From the NCBI RefSeq assembly GCF_000010085.1, contig NC_007712.1:3224001-3288000 (forward strand): DNA of 64,000 bases. Direction: 5' to 3'. Below the pieces are notes generated by a model, which worked only from the letters and a program-made list of their open reading frames with translations, searched no databases and was not told the origin of the DNA. The translations under genes and the position numbers were made by a program. Source of the DNA: Sodalis glossinidius str. 'morsitans' (lineage in GTDB: Bacteria > Pseudomonadota > Gammaproteobacteria > Enterobacterales > Enterobacteriaceae). Positions 38,053 to 48,291 of the stretch are shown here, one piece after another. The first letter of the stretch is position 1, and each line of letters starts with the position of its first letter.

Positions 38053-38908
38053 ATGAGAACAAATCAACTGCTACCGCTGTTGCCTAATATGGTGATATTG
38101 TCAAGGTGGTGGAGAAAGGCGGCTTTTGGAACGCAGCACGCGCTGCCTGCGCCTGAACGAAGCGGGTAATGAGGTGTATCAATGCTGTCAACGGATCCTG
38201 ACCAGCACCGGCGATGTTCTGGCAATTTCCGACCGGGTGATGTCCGCCCCGCAGGGTCAGGTCCGGCTGAGCGTGCCGAAAGCGCTGGGCAAATTCGTTA
38301 TCGCCCCGTTGATGGGCCCTTTCTTGCAGCGTTATCCACAGGTGGACGTTGCGCTGCAATTAACCGATACCCTGCTGGATTTGCTGGCGAGCGATCTCGA
38401 TATGCTTATTGCCATCGGCGATAGGCCCCCCGGAGAATCTGGCCGGCCGCTGACGTTTGTACGCCAGTTGCTGTGCGCCACGCCGCAATACCTCAACCGG
38501 CACGGCACGCCAGAGCAGCCGGAAGATTTAGCGCAGCATGATTGTATCTGGCTGGGCGAAACCCCGGAGGATAACCGCTGGCGGTTTCGCCAAGGAGAGC
38601 AACGGCGCCAGGTTGAAGTCCAGGGCCGTTTTGTAAGTAACCACAGCGAAGCGCGCATGGCGGTTGTCCTGGATCATCTGGGCATTACCTGCCTGCCGCA
38701 CTTTACCGCCGCTGCCGCCTTGGCGGAGGGAATGCTGGTGCCGGTGTTGCCCCAGTGGCGCTATGATGGCCCCTATCAAGGGACAGCCTGGGTGCTGTAT
38801 CGCCCCAATCCGCAGTTGCCGCCCAAAATGCGGGTATTAATAGATTATCTGGCGGCGGCGCTGGCCGATAATGCCAGCAGTCTTTCACCCGCGCCGTCGA
38901 TTTCGTAA
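38053..38908 (+). pseudogene. LysR-family regulator lacking its DNA-binding helix
   Basis: MRTNQLLPLLPNMVI is a typical LysR N-terminus, but the next residues shift frame near 38090. After VVEKGGF the reading jumps to LERSTRCLRLNEAGNEVYQC, so about 30 residues holding the recognition helix are deleted. The effector domain (VRLSVPKALGKFVIAPLMGP to the end) is open. Divergent from the DMT exporter pseudogene. Confidence 0.8.
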
Positions 38909-39210
38909 TGGCGCCGCGATGGCGGCCGGCGCGGGAAACCGCTCAACAGCCGCAACCCTCTGGCGATAACTGCCGGCTTGAGGCGACGGCCGGTAAGTAA
39001 CCACTTTTGGTAGAAGACGCTGTCCGGGTAGTGACTTTCGACGCCACCCGGTTACACGGTGAATAAGGTGCTTTATTACCTTAAACACATTGGGCAATGT
39101 TACTGTCAATCGCGGCCCGCCCTGCTCACAATGCGTGTCAGACTAGACTATTTTGTCCGTTGGCGAAAAGTGTTAGTCTTGACGTCTAATTATCCTGTTC
39201 AGAGTCATCT
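38909..39210. other. Intergenic region before emrE
   Basis: About 300 bp without a supported gene. No hairpin terminator is evident. The emrE promoter should lie near 39150-39200. Confidence 0.4.
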
Positions 39211-39540
39211 ATGGCTTATCTCTATTTGTTTATTGCTATTATCGCGGAAGTCATTGCCACCTCGTCCATCAAGGCTTCGGCGGGCTTTAGCAAATTGACG
39301 CCTTCACTTTTGGTGATAGTCGGCTATGCTATCTCATTTACCCTGTTGTCGCTGGTCCTTAAAACCATACCCGTGGGTATCGCTTATGCAAGCTGGTCCG
39401 GGTTAGGTATTGTTTTTGTCGCCATCGTGAGCTATTTCTTGTATGGGCAACGGTTGGATGCCGTGGCAATGTTTGGTATTGCCCTGATTATCGCCGGCGT
39501 TATGATCATTAATCTTTTCTCCAAAACCGCCGATAACTGA
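39211..39540 (+). CDS. emrE: Small multidrug resistance exporter (EmrE/QacE-like)
   Basis: 109 residues, four membrane helices. The essential Glu13 is present in MAYLYLFIAIIAEVIATSSI. The SMR signature YASWSGLGIVFVAIVSYFLY and the helix-4 text GIALIIAGVMIINLFS match EmrE/QacE (YAIWSGVGIVLI, LIINL). Intact. Proton-driven export of cationic drugs, or of betaine/choline-type compounds, across the inner membrane. speG follows 43 bp downstream in the same direction. Confidence 0.85.
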   Translation: MAYLYLFIAIIAEVIATSSIKASAGFSKLTPSLLVIVGYAISFTLLSLVLKTIPVGIAYASWSGLGIVFVAIVSYFLYGQRLDAVAMFGIALIIAGVMIINLFSKTADN

Positions 39541-39583
39541 TCAACATCATTATGTTTTAACTAAAATATTAGAGAATGCAAAA

Positions 39584-40147
39584 ATGAAACTATCAAGCAA
39601 AAATCCAGAGGATCATCATATTAAACTCCGTCCCTTGGAACGTGAGGATCTGCATTTTATTCATCAACTCAATAATAATGAGATGATGATGCGTTACTGG
39701 TTTGAAGAGCCGCATGAAGCTTATGTGGAGTTGAAAGATCTTTATCAAAAGAATATTCACAATATTAGCGAGCGCCGGTTTATCATTGACAAGCTGGGCG
39801 TAAGCGTCGGGCTGGTCGAACTGGTGGATATCGATCATATCCACCGGCGCGCCGAGTTTTCCATTTTAGTGGCACCCGAGCATCAGGGCAAAGGCTACGC
39901 CAGCGTTGCGACGCATCTGGCGCTGAATTTCGGCTTTATGGTGCTTAATCTGCATAAACTGTATTTAATAGTTGATGAAGAAAATACCAAAGCCATCCAT
40001 ATCTATACCAAGATGGGTTTCAAGCAGGAAGGGGTTTTGCTGCAAGAGTTTTTTATCAACGGCCAATATCGCAATACGTTGCGCATGTGCCTGTTCCAAC
40101 ACGAATATCAACACGCCCGCGCCGCGGCGCGTGAGCTCAAGCGCTGA
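39584..40147 (+). CDS. speG: Spermidine N1-acetyltransferase
   Basis: 187-residue GNAT enzyme that acetylates spermidine and spermine. Strong match to E. coli SpeG throughout: LRPLEREDLHFIHQLNNNE, MRYWFEEPHEAYVELKDLYQ, HRRAEFSILVAPEHQGKGYA (acetyl-CoA loop QGKG), LHKLYLIVDEENTKAIHIYT and EFFINGQYRNTLRMCLFQHE. Intact, with a slightly longer N-terminus than E. coli. Keeps free polyamine low; retention alongside emrE suggests selection. Confidence 0.92.
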   Translation: MKLSSKNPEDHHIKLRPLEREDLHFIHQLNNNEMMMRYWFEEPHEAYVELKDLYQKNIHNISERRFIIDKLGVSVGLVELVDIDHIHRRAEFSILVAPEHQGKGYASVATHLALNFGFMVLNLHKLYLIVDEENTKAIHIYTKMGFKQEGVLLQEFFINGQYRNTLRMCLFQHEYQHARAAARELKR

Positions 40148-40369
40148 ATGTTGCGTGGGTAGCCACACACCCAGGGTAGCCGGGATAAAGCGCTGAACAA
40201 GACATAGGCGCCGACCACATGACGGCCGAGCAGAAACGATAAACGTCTCTTGGGCGGCCGCATCTAACGGGAATCGGATGAAAATGATGAATGGCGCATG
40301 GGCAGCCGAGCGGCAACGAGAAACGCCGCTCGTAAAAGGTGGCACTCATGCGGGGCGGCATGCATCATT

Positions 40370-41240
40370 AAAATGATATCCCACTACAAAATACTATCCC
40401 CAGCCGGTGGAGGGACGCTAAACGGCCCGTTGCCGAAGTTCAGCTAGCGGCCATCGCGCCACTGCCCACCGTAGTGGACGTAGCGAGCGACCCGCGAGCA
40501 ATGCACATGATTATAGGCCAGGGCCAGGATATGTCTGGAAGCGATAGCGTTTTGCTGCGCTCGCCGCCGGACTTTTCGGCCAAATCGGAGCCCAAATCGA
40601 AATGGGTGAAACCGATATAGCTCAGGCCGTCGCCCCACAGGGTGTGTGATAGGTTAAAGATAGTTTACTTTGACCCCATAGCCATCCCAACTATTTTCAT
40701 TGTTGGCACCATAATATTGCCACTGATATTTTGCGTAAATATATAACAAAAGTGTCAAGTCACTGTGGGTATCAATATCGGCACCCAACCCCATATACCA
40801 CGTGCTTTGCAGGGATGCGGCATTACGGCTTATATCGTAGATAAAATTATCGGCGAAACACCAGTCTTTAAGGCGGCCCAGACTGAGATCGGTTCCCGTC
40901 AGCTTATCAATGGAAAATCGCCGCGCGATTTCCATGAACAATGATGAGCCTTTATCCCAAATACCGCGAGTGGGGCGTTTGCCGACGCTCAAAAACATGG
41001 GTACATTCCAATAACCATAAAAATCGAATCCTTCCTTGCAGGTCATGGCCTCATCTACAAATAGACATCATCATTTAGCTGCGGCCCGAAGTGGGTGCGG
41101 TAGTTACCTACCACATTTACGCTCTAATGCCACCCGTCAGAAAAGTATTCATCACGGTTGACGCCGTTATTCCCCGTCGAAGAGATACTTCATGCCAAGA
41201 AAAAAATGCCCCCGCAGCCATAGTGCTTTTCTTAAATCAT
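40370..41240 (-). pseudogene. tsx: Nucleoside channel Tsx, broken
   Basis: Outer-membrane nucleoside porin. Readable pieces in order: DEYFSDGWH then SVNVVGNYRTHFGPQLNDDV, a stop and shift, FDFYGYWNVPMFLSVGKRPT, GSSLFMEIARRFSIDKLTGT, QSTWYMGLGADIDTHSDLTL and YAKYQWQYYGANNENSWDGY. A shift near 40650 leads to LSYIGFTHFDLGSDLAEKSG, and a final STGWG, TAG, YFVVGYHF. All match E. coli Tsx in order. Several frameshifts and stops. Confidence 0.85.
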
Positions 41241-41460
41241 CGCCAGAAAGAATAAATATCCCCGTACAATCACGGCAAAGGAATAAATCATAGACTGGCG
41301 GACGCCTTCTGTGGAATAATAGTAATACTAGCGTATTATGTAAGCTAAATTCCTTGCGGCATATCGTCGCCGGTTTTGCCCTCACTAAATATTTTTTTGC
41401 TAAAAGCGTGTGAATATAATTTGATTAACACGTGCTATTTATCATTACAGAAAAAGGCGT

Positions 41461-41655
41461 GTGGCTGCAAAAGAAAAGGCGACAACCTCTGTTGTGCCGC
41501 TAAAATCGACAATAGGAGGCTTTATTTTCCTTTTTACCTTTAACGCATGCTCTTATTCCTATATTAATCAGGGAAGTCCGCAAACCGATCTCACTTTCTT
41601 CACCTACCGACCTGTGATATCGACGTCATCACGGGGCGGCATCAATCTATTTTAG
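41461..41655 (+). CDS. Doubtful short reading frame (64 codons)
   Basis: GTG-started frame MAAKEKATTSVVPLKSTIGG with a hydrophobic stretch and a Cys (FLFTFNACSYSY), ending GGINLF. Could be a small lipoprotein, but there is no clear ribosome binding site and no family. Its end overlaps the convergent GNAT gene by 14 bp. Confidence 0.2.
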   Translation: MAAKEKATTSVVPLKSTIGGFIFLFTFNACSYSYINQGSPQTDLTFFTYRPVISTSSRGGINLF

Positions 41656-42127
41656 GCCTCTGGGCAGTAGGGCTCGTCAGCGTTTTCACCCAGTAAACGC
41701 TTAATGGATCGTCACAATAAGCACCAAACGCGGCGGTGGGAAAATACCCCCATTTGTCATACAGAGCGATGGCGTCCGGTTGGTAAATTCCGGTTTCCAG
41801 CCACAGTGTGTCCAGACCTAATTCGCTGGCCTCCGCCTCCAGGGCAGATAACAATCCTGAGGCAATGCCATAACCACGAAAACCAGGCGCGACATAGACC
41901 CGTTTCACCTCGGCGATGCCGTCTGGATGAATCACTAAACACGCGCAGCCGGCCGCCTCGCCCCGGACCCGTGCCAACCATGCAAAGGTTTTCAGCCGCG
42001 CCATTTGCGCCGGCGAAAGCAAATGCTGGCTCTGTGGCGGATAGAGCCCGGTTTGATAGTCATCAAGCTGTTGGATAAGCGCGTTTAGCTGTGGATGTGA
42101 AAGTTCGACCGGGAGAATATCCGTCAT
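41642..42127 (-). CDS. GNAT-family N-acetyltransferase
   Basis: 161 residues, intact. Acetyl-CoA binding region AEVKRVYVAPGFRGYGIASG (RxxGxA loop RGYGIA), then LWLETGIYQPDAIALYDKWG and YFPTAAFGAYCDDPLSVYW, the usual GNAT ending for small-molecule acetyltransferases. Substrate unknown. Confidence 0.8.
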   Translation of the reverse strand: MTDILPVELSHPQLNALIQQLDDYQTGLYPPQSQHLLSPAQMARLKTFAWLARVRGEAAGCACLVIHPDGIAEVKRVYVAPGFRGYGIASGLLSALEAEASELGLDTLWLETGIYQPDAIALYDKWGYFPTAAFGAYCDDPLSVYWVKTLTSPTAQRPKID

Positions 42128-42298
42128 GGCGTCCGATAATGTTCTGGGAAATGTGATCTTTATTTTACAGCATAATCATTAGCTTTCATGCTAATAACAG
42201 AATATACGCCATGCGGGGTTTCACCTATGATTCCTGTTCACCTAATATCGAGCCACGCTCACTCGGCCCATGCAGAGCGCCGTTAAAGGAGTTTTAGT

Positions 42299-43349
42299 AT
42301 GTCAGAAGTTTCAGCCAGTTCGCTCATTCTCACCACCCATGTCGGCAGTCTGCCGCGCCCGATTGCCCTGCTGGATCTGATGAAAGCCAATATCGATGAA
42401 CAGGATAACCAGGCTGAGCTGGATAGCGCCATTCGTCAGGCTGTCAGCCAGTCCGCCGAAGAACAGGTGACGGACGGCATTGATACCGTGACCGACGGCG
42501 AACAGTCCAAAACCGGATTCTTTTCCTACGTGCGCGAGCGCATCGAGGGATTTGAACCCCGTCCGGGCGCGGGATATGCGGCGTTTGATGCCGTTTGTGC
42601 CGGTGGCCTGCACCGGCCCGGTGCTCTATGTGGGCCTGCCGCAATTGCAGCGTGATATCGACAATTTAAAGCTAGCCCTGCAAACGACCACTTGCCAGGG
42701 AGCATTTTTACCCTCGGTTGCGCCGACCGGCGTGGGCAGCAATGAATTTTATGGCAGCGAAGAAGACTATCTCAGCGCCGTAGCCGAAGTGCTGCGCGTG
42801 GAGTACCAAACCATTATCGACGCCGGCTTCAGCGTTCAGATTGATGACCCCTTCCTGCCGGATTTATTTGCCGACCGCCACTTGGATAATGCGGCAATAC
42901 ACCGCCGTGCCAATGCCTATATCGAGATCCTGAATCATGCGCTGCGCGGTCTGCCGCAGGAGAAGATCCGTTACCATACCTGCTACATTATCAATGAAGG
43001 GCCACGTATCCACGATGTCCCGTTCATCGAGTTCGTCCGCTTCATGTTGCGTATCAACGCCAGCGATTACTCATTCGAGGCAGGTAACGTCCGTCACGAA
43101 CATGAATATCACTTTTGGGAGCAGGTTAAACTGCCGGAAGGGAAACGGCTTATCCCTGGGGTTATTTGCCATGCCAGTAACACCGTTGAACACCCGGAAT
43201 TGATCGCCGAACGCGTGGGTCGTGAAAACGTAATAGCCGGCGTCGACTGCGGTTTCTCTTCGCAGGCCACCTACCGTACGGAAGTACACCCGACCGTGAT
43301 TCGCGAGAAGTTCCGCGCGCTGCGCGCCGGGCCGGCCAAGGACGACTGA
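42299..43349 (+). pseudogene. Cobalamin-independent methionine synthase-like protein (MetE C-terminal type), frameshifted
   Basis: LILTTHVGSLPRPIALLDLM and ITDGEQSKTGFFSYVRERIE-like text in the first frame. A shift and ~25-residue deletion near 42580 lead to MPFVPVACTGPVLYVGLPQL, PSVAPTGVGSNEFYGSEEDY, FSVQIDDPFLPDLFADRHLD, RYHTCYIINEGPRIHDVPFI and GVDCGFSSQATYRTEVHPTV (zinc Cys region). A MetE-like, non-methionine-cycle paralogue of about 370 residues. Confidence 0.8.
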
Positions 43350-43483
43350 CCCGCCGATTTGACCTATCGGACACCCGCGGTATGCCTTCTGCCTCCGGAC
43401 CGGCCGTTAGATATCGCCCTATGATTCGACCAGCGCCGATAGATGCCGCCTTGCGATTCGACCTGCCTGCCGGGTGCCGCACG

Positions 43484-45681
43484 TCAGGCTACCACCATCG
43501 ACGATTTACTATTCACCAGTTCAAATAACACCACGGTGCGCGATGGACAGGTATAATGGTGGTCGAAATCGAAGGTGTGTTCGCTGATATCATCCGGTTG
43601 GAAGGTATCAAAGATATGGCGCCAGCCTCGGCCGTGCGCGACTTCCGGCAATGTGAACACCACATATTCATGCGAGGCGCTAAACAGCAGCAGCACAGTG
43701 CTTTGTGATCCCACCCGCAGCAGCCCCGTCGGTTGGGAGCGCCCGTCCAGCAACATCCCGATACTCTTCAGGTGCGCATCCCCCATGCTTCTTCGCTCAT
43801 CTCCTCGCCGCCGGGATGAAACCAGGTAACATCTTTGATGTTCAGTTTCTCGTTCAGTTTACCGGTAAGGAAACGGCCCCGGTGCAGTATGGAAAAACGC
43901 TTACTCAGGGCAATAAGACGGTAGGTAAACAGGATAAGCGATTGACCTTTGTCGGTAATATTCCAATCTACCCAGCTTATCTCGCTGTCCTGACAATAAC
44001 CGTTGTTGTTGCCCTGTAGGGTCCCGGGCAAATTCATCACCCGCCAGCAGCATCGGCGTCCCTTGGGAGAACATGGGCGTCGCCAGCATGTTGCGCATTT
44101 GCAGCAATCGCAACGCATTGATCGCCGCGTTGTCGGTCGGGCCTTCCACACATAATTGGCGGAAATATTTTCGCTGTGGCCGTCGCGGTTATCCTCGCCG
44201 TTGGCTTCATTATGCTTATGTTCATAAGAGACGACATCGTTCAGAGTGAATCCATCATGAGCGGTAATGAAATTGACCGAGGCGTGCGGTTTGCTGCCAC
44301 GATGATTGAAAATGTCGGCCGAGCCCGCCAGACGCGTGGTGATTTCCGCCAGTTGCCCCTCATAGCCACGCCAGAACTTCCGCACCGAATCACGATACCG
44401 CTCGTTCCATTAGGCTCATCCCAGCGGAAAGCCGCCGCCTTCGTCAAAGCCGTAACTCTCCCGGCCGAGGATCGTCACCAAATCGAAGCGGAAACCATCG
44501 ATTTGCATCTCCGTTTCCGTTGCCCAATAGCGCAGGGAATCGGTCACCATTTGCAACACGCGGGGATGGCTTAAATTGAGCGTATTGCCGGTGCCGGTAT
44601 CATTGATGTAATAGCGTTTTTCTTCGAGGAACAGGCGGTAGTAACTCGCGTTATCAATGCCCTTCAGCGACAATGTCGGCCCCAGTTCATTCCCTTCAGC
44701 GGTGTGGTTATACACCACATCAAGGATGACCTCGATGCCCGCGGCGTGCAGAGTGGCGATCATCTGCTTGAATTCGTTGACTGTTGAGGTAGCCATATAT
44801 TTGGGATGCGGCGCGAAGAAGCCGAGGGTGTTGTATCCCCAAAATTATGTAACCCCTTCTCCTGTAAATGGCGATCGTCAACAAAGGCGTGGATAGGCAT
44901 CAGCTCAATGGCGGAGACGCCGAGCGTTTTGATGTAGTCAACGATTTGCGGCACGCTGAGCGCGGAAAAGGTGCCGCGCAAATGCTCCGGTACCGCCGGA
45001 TGACGTATGGTATAACCACGCACGTGCGTTTCATAGATAAGCGACTTCTCCCACGAGATGAAGCTTTTGCCGTTGGCAGGCCAGGAGAACGCCGGATCGA
45101 TAACCCGGCATTTCGCATAAACGGCGCGCTGTCGCGTTCATCCAGGGTTAATTCTTTGTCTTCGTAGCCAATGTCGTAAGCAAATAGCGCATCATCCCAC
45201 TTCAGCTCGCCCCAGATCTGTTTCGCGTAAGGATTGAGCAGCAGCTTGGCGGGATTAAAGCGATGTCCCTGCGCCGGCTCAAACGGTCCATGCACCCGGT
45301 AACCATATAGCAGACCCGGGCGCGCATCTGGCAGATAGCCATGCCATACCTCATCGGTGTATTCCGGCAATTCGATGCGGTCATACTCTTCGCCGTTCTC
45401 ATTGAACAGGCAGAGCTCTACGCGGGTAGCATGGGCGGAAAAAATGGCAAAATTCACCCCCAACCCATCCCAGGTCGCCCCGAGTGGTACCGGTTTCCCC
45501 TCTCTGACGCGCGTGATACGGCCGGCATCCAAATGTTTGATGTCATTATCGGTATTGGGTGGGCGATGTGGACGCCTTGACCGTCCAGCAGCACTTCCAC
45601 CTGATTATCCACTTTGCTCGCCATTGTCGTGGTGGAGGTGGGCATGATTTCCTCACGTTTTTTCGACGATCCCTTGGCCAT
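43484..45681 (-). pseudogene. glgX: Glycogen debranching enzyme (GlgX-type GH13), multiply broken
   Basis: Reads on the minus strand from MAKGSSKKREEIMPTSTTTM through GRITRVREGKPVPLGATWDG, SAHATRVELCLFNENGEEYD, ETHVRGYTIRHPAVPEHLRG, VILDVVYNHTAEGNELGPTL and GFRFDLVTILGRESYG (nucleophile Asp). It continues NFITAHDGFTLNDVVSYEHK, PMLLAGDEFAR and the C-terminal beta-domain to 43484. At least five frame changes, plus a deletion after DEGGGFPLG that removes the acid/base Glu region. GlgX would remove alpha-1,6 branches from glycogen. Confidence 0.85.
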
Positions 45682-46248
45682 CTTTAGTCACCCCTGAGCA
45701 CGAATATAAGTTATGTCCGTTCGCTTCTGCCAAGACCGCCTGTGCAGTCTGACAGTTGAGAAGCCGCCTTCCCCTGTCGGTGCGTCCTTTCGCAATGACA
45801 AAATGAACTCCCCTCTCACTGGCTCAGACCTGCGCAGGATCGGTCGTTACCCGTAGCAAACCGGCTTAAGCAAAACCCCGCTTATACAAACGGGCCTGGT
45901 CAGCGTACCAACATACGGCAACGTCTTGGCGCATTGGCCTAGACTACATCCCGGCGCTATCGTTACACACGCTCTGAGTGTAGTCGCCTTTGAAGGTTAT
46001 GCCAGAGCTGCCACACCGGCCGGACGGTAACGCGCAATCGCCGGTCGCGGCATACGAGCGTCCGGCGTTGCGCCCGCGATGCCAGACACGCTTACCCATC
46101 CCCGCGGACACCTCCCATGAGGGCAAAAGTAAGCGCACACCCTGTCAAGGGAAGCGGTTTCATTTTCAGCAGAATTGGTTAAGCTTTAATGATTAGTGTG
46201 CGGCACGTTTTGCCGCGACTGCGGATTATCCTCAACCAGGGAGCCACG
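45682..46248. other. Gene-free stretch
   Basis: About 565 bp between the divergent glgX and shikimate-dehydrogenase-like pseudogenes. No coding signal, RNA gene or hairpin recognised. Confidence 0.4.
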
Positions 46249-47038
46249 ATGGACATTAACAAAGACACCCAGCTATGCATGTCATTGGCCGGGCGGCCGG
46301 GTAATTTTGACACCCGTTTTCATAATTATCTCTATCAGCAGCTGGGGTTGAACTATCTCTACAAGGCGTTCACCACCCAAGATATCGCCGCCACCATTGG
46401 CGGGGTGCGTGCGCTGGGTATTCGCGGCTGCGCGGTTTCCATGCCGTTCAAGAGAGCTGTATCCCTCGGTGCAGGCCATCGAATCGGTCAATACGATCGT
46501 CAACACCGACGGCCATTTGACAGCCTATAACACGGATTATATTGCCGTGGAGCGTTTGATTGCCCAGCATAAGGTGGACCCGGGGCTGTCCTTTGCCCTG
46601 CGCGGCAGCGGCGGGATGGCCAAGGCCGTCGCCGGCGCCTTGCATCACGCGGGCTTTCGCGACGGCGTGATTGTGGTGCGCAACGAACACGCCGGTCGCC
46701 ATTTGGCCACGCTTTACGGCTATCGCTGGCAACAGGATGAACAAGGCCTACAGGCGGGCATGCTGGTCAATGTGACGCCGCTGGGCATGGCGGGCGGCGC
46801 ACAGAGCTAGACGCTCCCTTTCAGCTACCCGCTCATCGCCGCCGCCAGAGTGGTGTTTGACGTCGTGGCCATGCCCGCCGAAACGCCGCTAATCCAGGCA
46901 GTACGCGCCCTGCAAAAACCGGTGATTACCGGCGCCGAGGTGGTGGCGATCCAGGCGCTGGAGCAGTTCGTGCTTTATACCGGCGAACGTCCGGATCCCA
47001 CTCTGGTCGCCCGCGCCACCGCACACGCCGCCGGTTAG
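46249..47038 (+). pseudogene. Shikimate dehydrogenase-like protein (HI0607/SdhL type), broken
   Basis: Start at 46249 after AGGGAG: MDINKDTQLCMSLAGRPGNF, NYLYQQLGLNYLYKAFTTQD and VRALGIRGCAVSMPFK, the substrate site. A frameshift near 46455 leads to QAIESVNTIVNTDGHLTAYN, ALRGSGGMAKAVAGALHHAG (cofactor loop) and MLVNVTPLGMAGGAQS. A TAG at 46808-46810 precedes SYPLIAAARVVFDVVAMPAE and the end VALEQFVLYTGE-like text. Closely follows the Haemophilus HI0607 subgroup. Confidence 0.82.
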
Positions 47039-47398
47039 GCCGCCTGCGCCCGCCAACCAGAACGCAGCGGTGAATATCTCCGCCGCTGCCCTGCCTAGCT
47101 CGGCCTGATCCAGCCGAGTTAGGTTAAGCTCAGCCTGGCAGGGTGCACTCACATAAAGGGTGCTTCCGTTGCACTCTTTCTGCACAACACGCCATTCATC
47201 CTAGCGCGCATGCACGGTTATTTTATTACAACCGACTGAAAAAAACATCTTTCCTAATGACAATGAATTGGCACAATCCTTGCCTTTAATTAGTTAATTA
47301 ACAGCTTTTTACTATGCCCCTACGGGCGAGCATCACGCCCGTGCTCGGGTCACGCAGACGCCCCAGGCACGGTCCCCCTACTCTACTTGGAGAATATG

Positions 47399-47770
47399 AT
47401 GACCATTGATGAGGTGATAGCGCGTTTTGAGCAAGAGCGCGAGAAAATCTGGTTCGACCAGCCAGACTAAGTAAAAGCGCTGGGGCCTTATCCGGGTGTG
47501 GAAGATACCGATGCCGACCTGAAGACGCTGCAATCGCTGATAAAAGAGATCATCGGATACAAAGCGGATTTTTTCGATTTCATCAGTCTGCCACACGCCG
47601 CGAGTCTGATTCACCTTTATGTCGATGCCGCCTGCCGCTGCACCACACTTGAGGAATTGTGCCTCCTCTCTCATGCCGCCCTGTCTTATGCAAACCGTTT
47701 GCATATGTGGATCGACTTTATCCTGCCCTGGGGGTTGGGCGACGGTTTCCGCCGGGTCAAACCGGCCTGA
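47399..47770 (+). pseudogene. Unidentified 123-codon gene with one nonsense codon
   Basis: MTIDEVIARFEQEREKIWFD then QPD and a TAA at 47468-47470. The same frame continues VKALGPYPGVEDTDADLKTL and AASLIHLYVDAACRCTTLEE to WGLGDGFRRVKPA. A ribosome binding site (GGAG) precedes the ATG. Only one lesion is visible, so decay is recent. The next gene (DUF3830-like) begins 37 bp later. Family unknown to me. Confidence 0.5.
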
Positions 47771-47807
47771 CTTTCCTTTTCACGCTATCACCAACACGGG
47801 TACCACC

Positions 47808-48233
47808 ATGAAATTGCGAATAAACGTTGCCGGTGAACCGGTTTGCCTTATTAAAGTCTGGGAAGATAAAGTGCCCAATCTAGCCAAAGAACTGCGTGCT
47901 AAACTGCCGATGAAAAGCGTTCTCCAGCACGGCAAGCTTATTGGCGATATGGTGTTTTTTACCATGCCCATCGTCGCCCCCTGGGAAAATAAATACAAAA
48001 CTGAAGAAGTCGGCAAATTGCGCCGGGAGAAATACGGCAAGGCGACCGGCTCGGTCCGCTTCTACAGCCCGCGGCAGCAATTTTGCGTCGTCTACGGCGA
48101 CGACACCGCCGAAGAGCCGCTGCCGATTTCCTATATCGGCGAGGTGATTGACGGGGCGCTGGAGCTGCGCGTCACCGGTCTGGAAACCTACTTTGATCAA
48201 GGGCGGGTGGTCGAGCTGGAAATCGTCGAATAA
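47808..48233 (+). CDS. Cyclophilin-like fold protein (DUF3830-like)
   Basis: 141 residues, open throughout: MKLRINVAGEPVCLIKVWED, ELRAKLPMKSVLQHGKLIGD, MVFFTMPIVAPWENKYKTEE, FCVVYGDDTAEEPLPISYIG and VELEIVE at the end. The pattern of a short beta-rich protein with a central FF(x)MP(x)V and a GD-rich strand suggests the DUF3830/cyclophilin-like group. These often lie beside nitrogen-heterocycle or amide catabolic genes. Molecular function unknown. The only intact member of its neighbourhood. Confidence 0.6.
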   Translation: MKLRINVAGEPVCLIKVWEDKVPNLAKELRAKLPMKSVLQHGKLIGDMVFFTMPIVAPWENKYKTEEVGKLRREKYGKATGSVRFYSPRQQFCVVYGDDTAEEPLPISYIGEVIDGALELRVTGLETYFDQGRVVELEIVE

Positions 48234-48291
48234 CGGCCGGTCGGACCGGGGCGGTGCGCCGCCCTCGTCCAGCGGTGGCAAGTGTGTAACC

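Noticed and set aside
39965..40361. Minus-strand frames antisense to speG and beyond
   Set aside because: Antisense to an intact gene; no protein family likeness in the part outside it.
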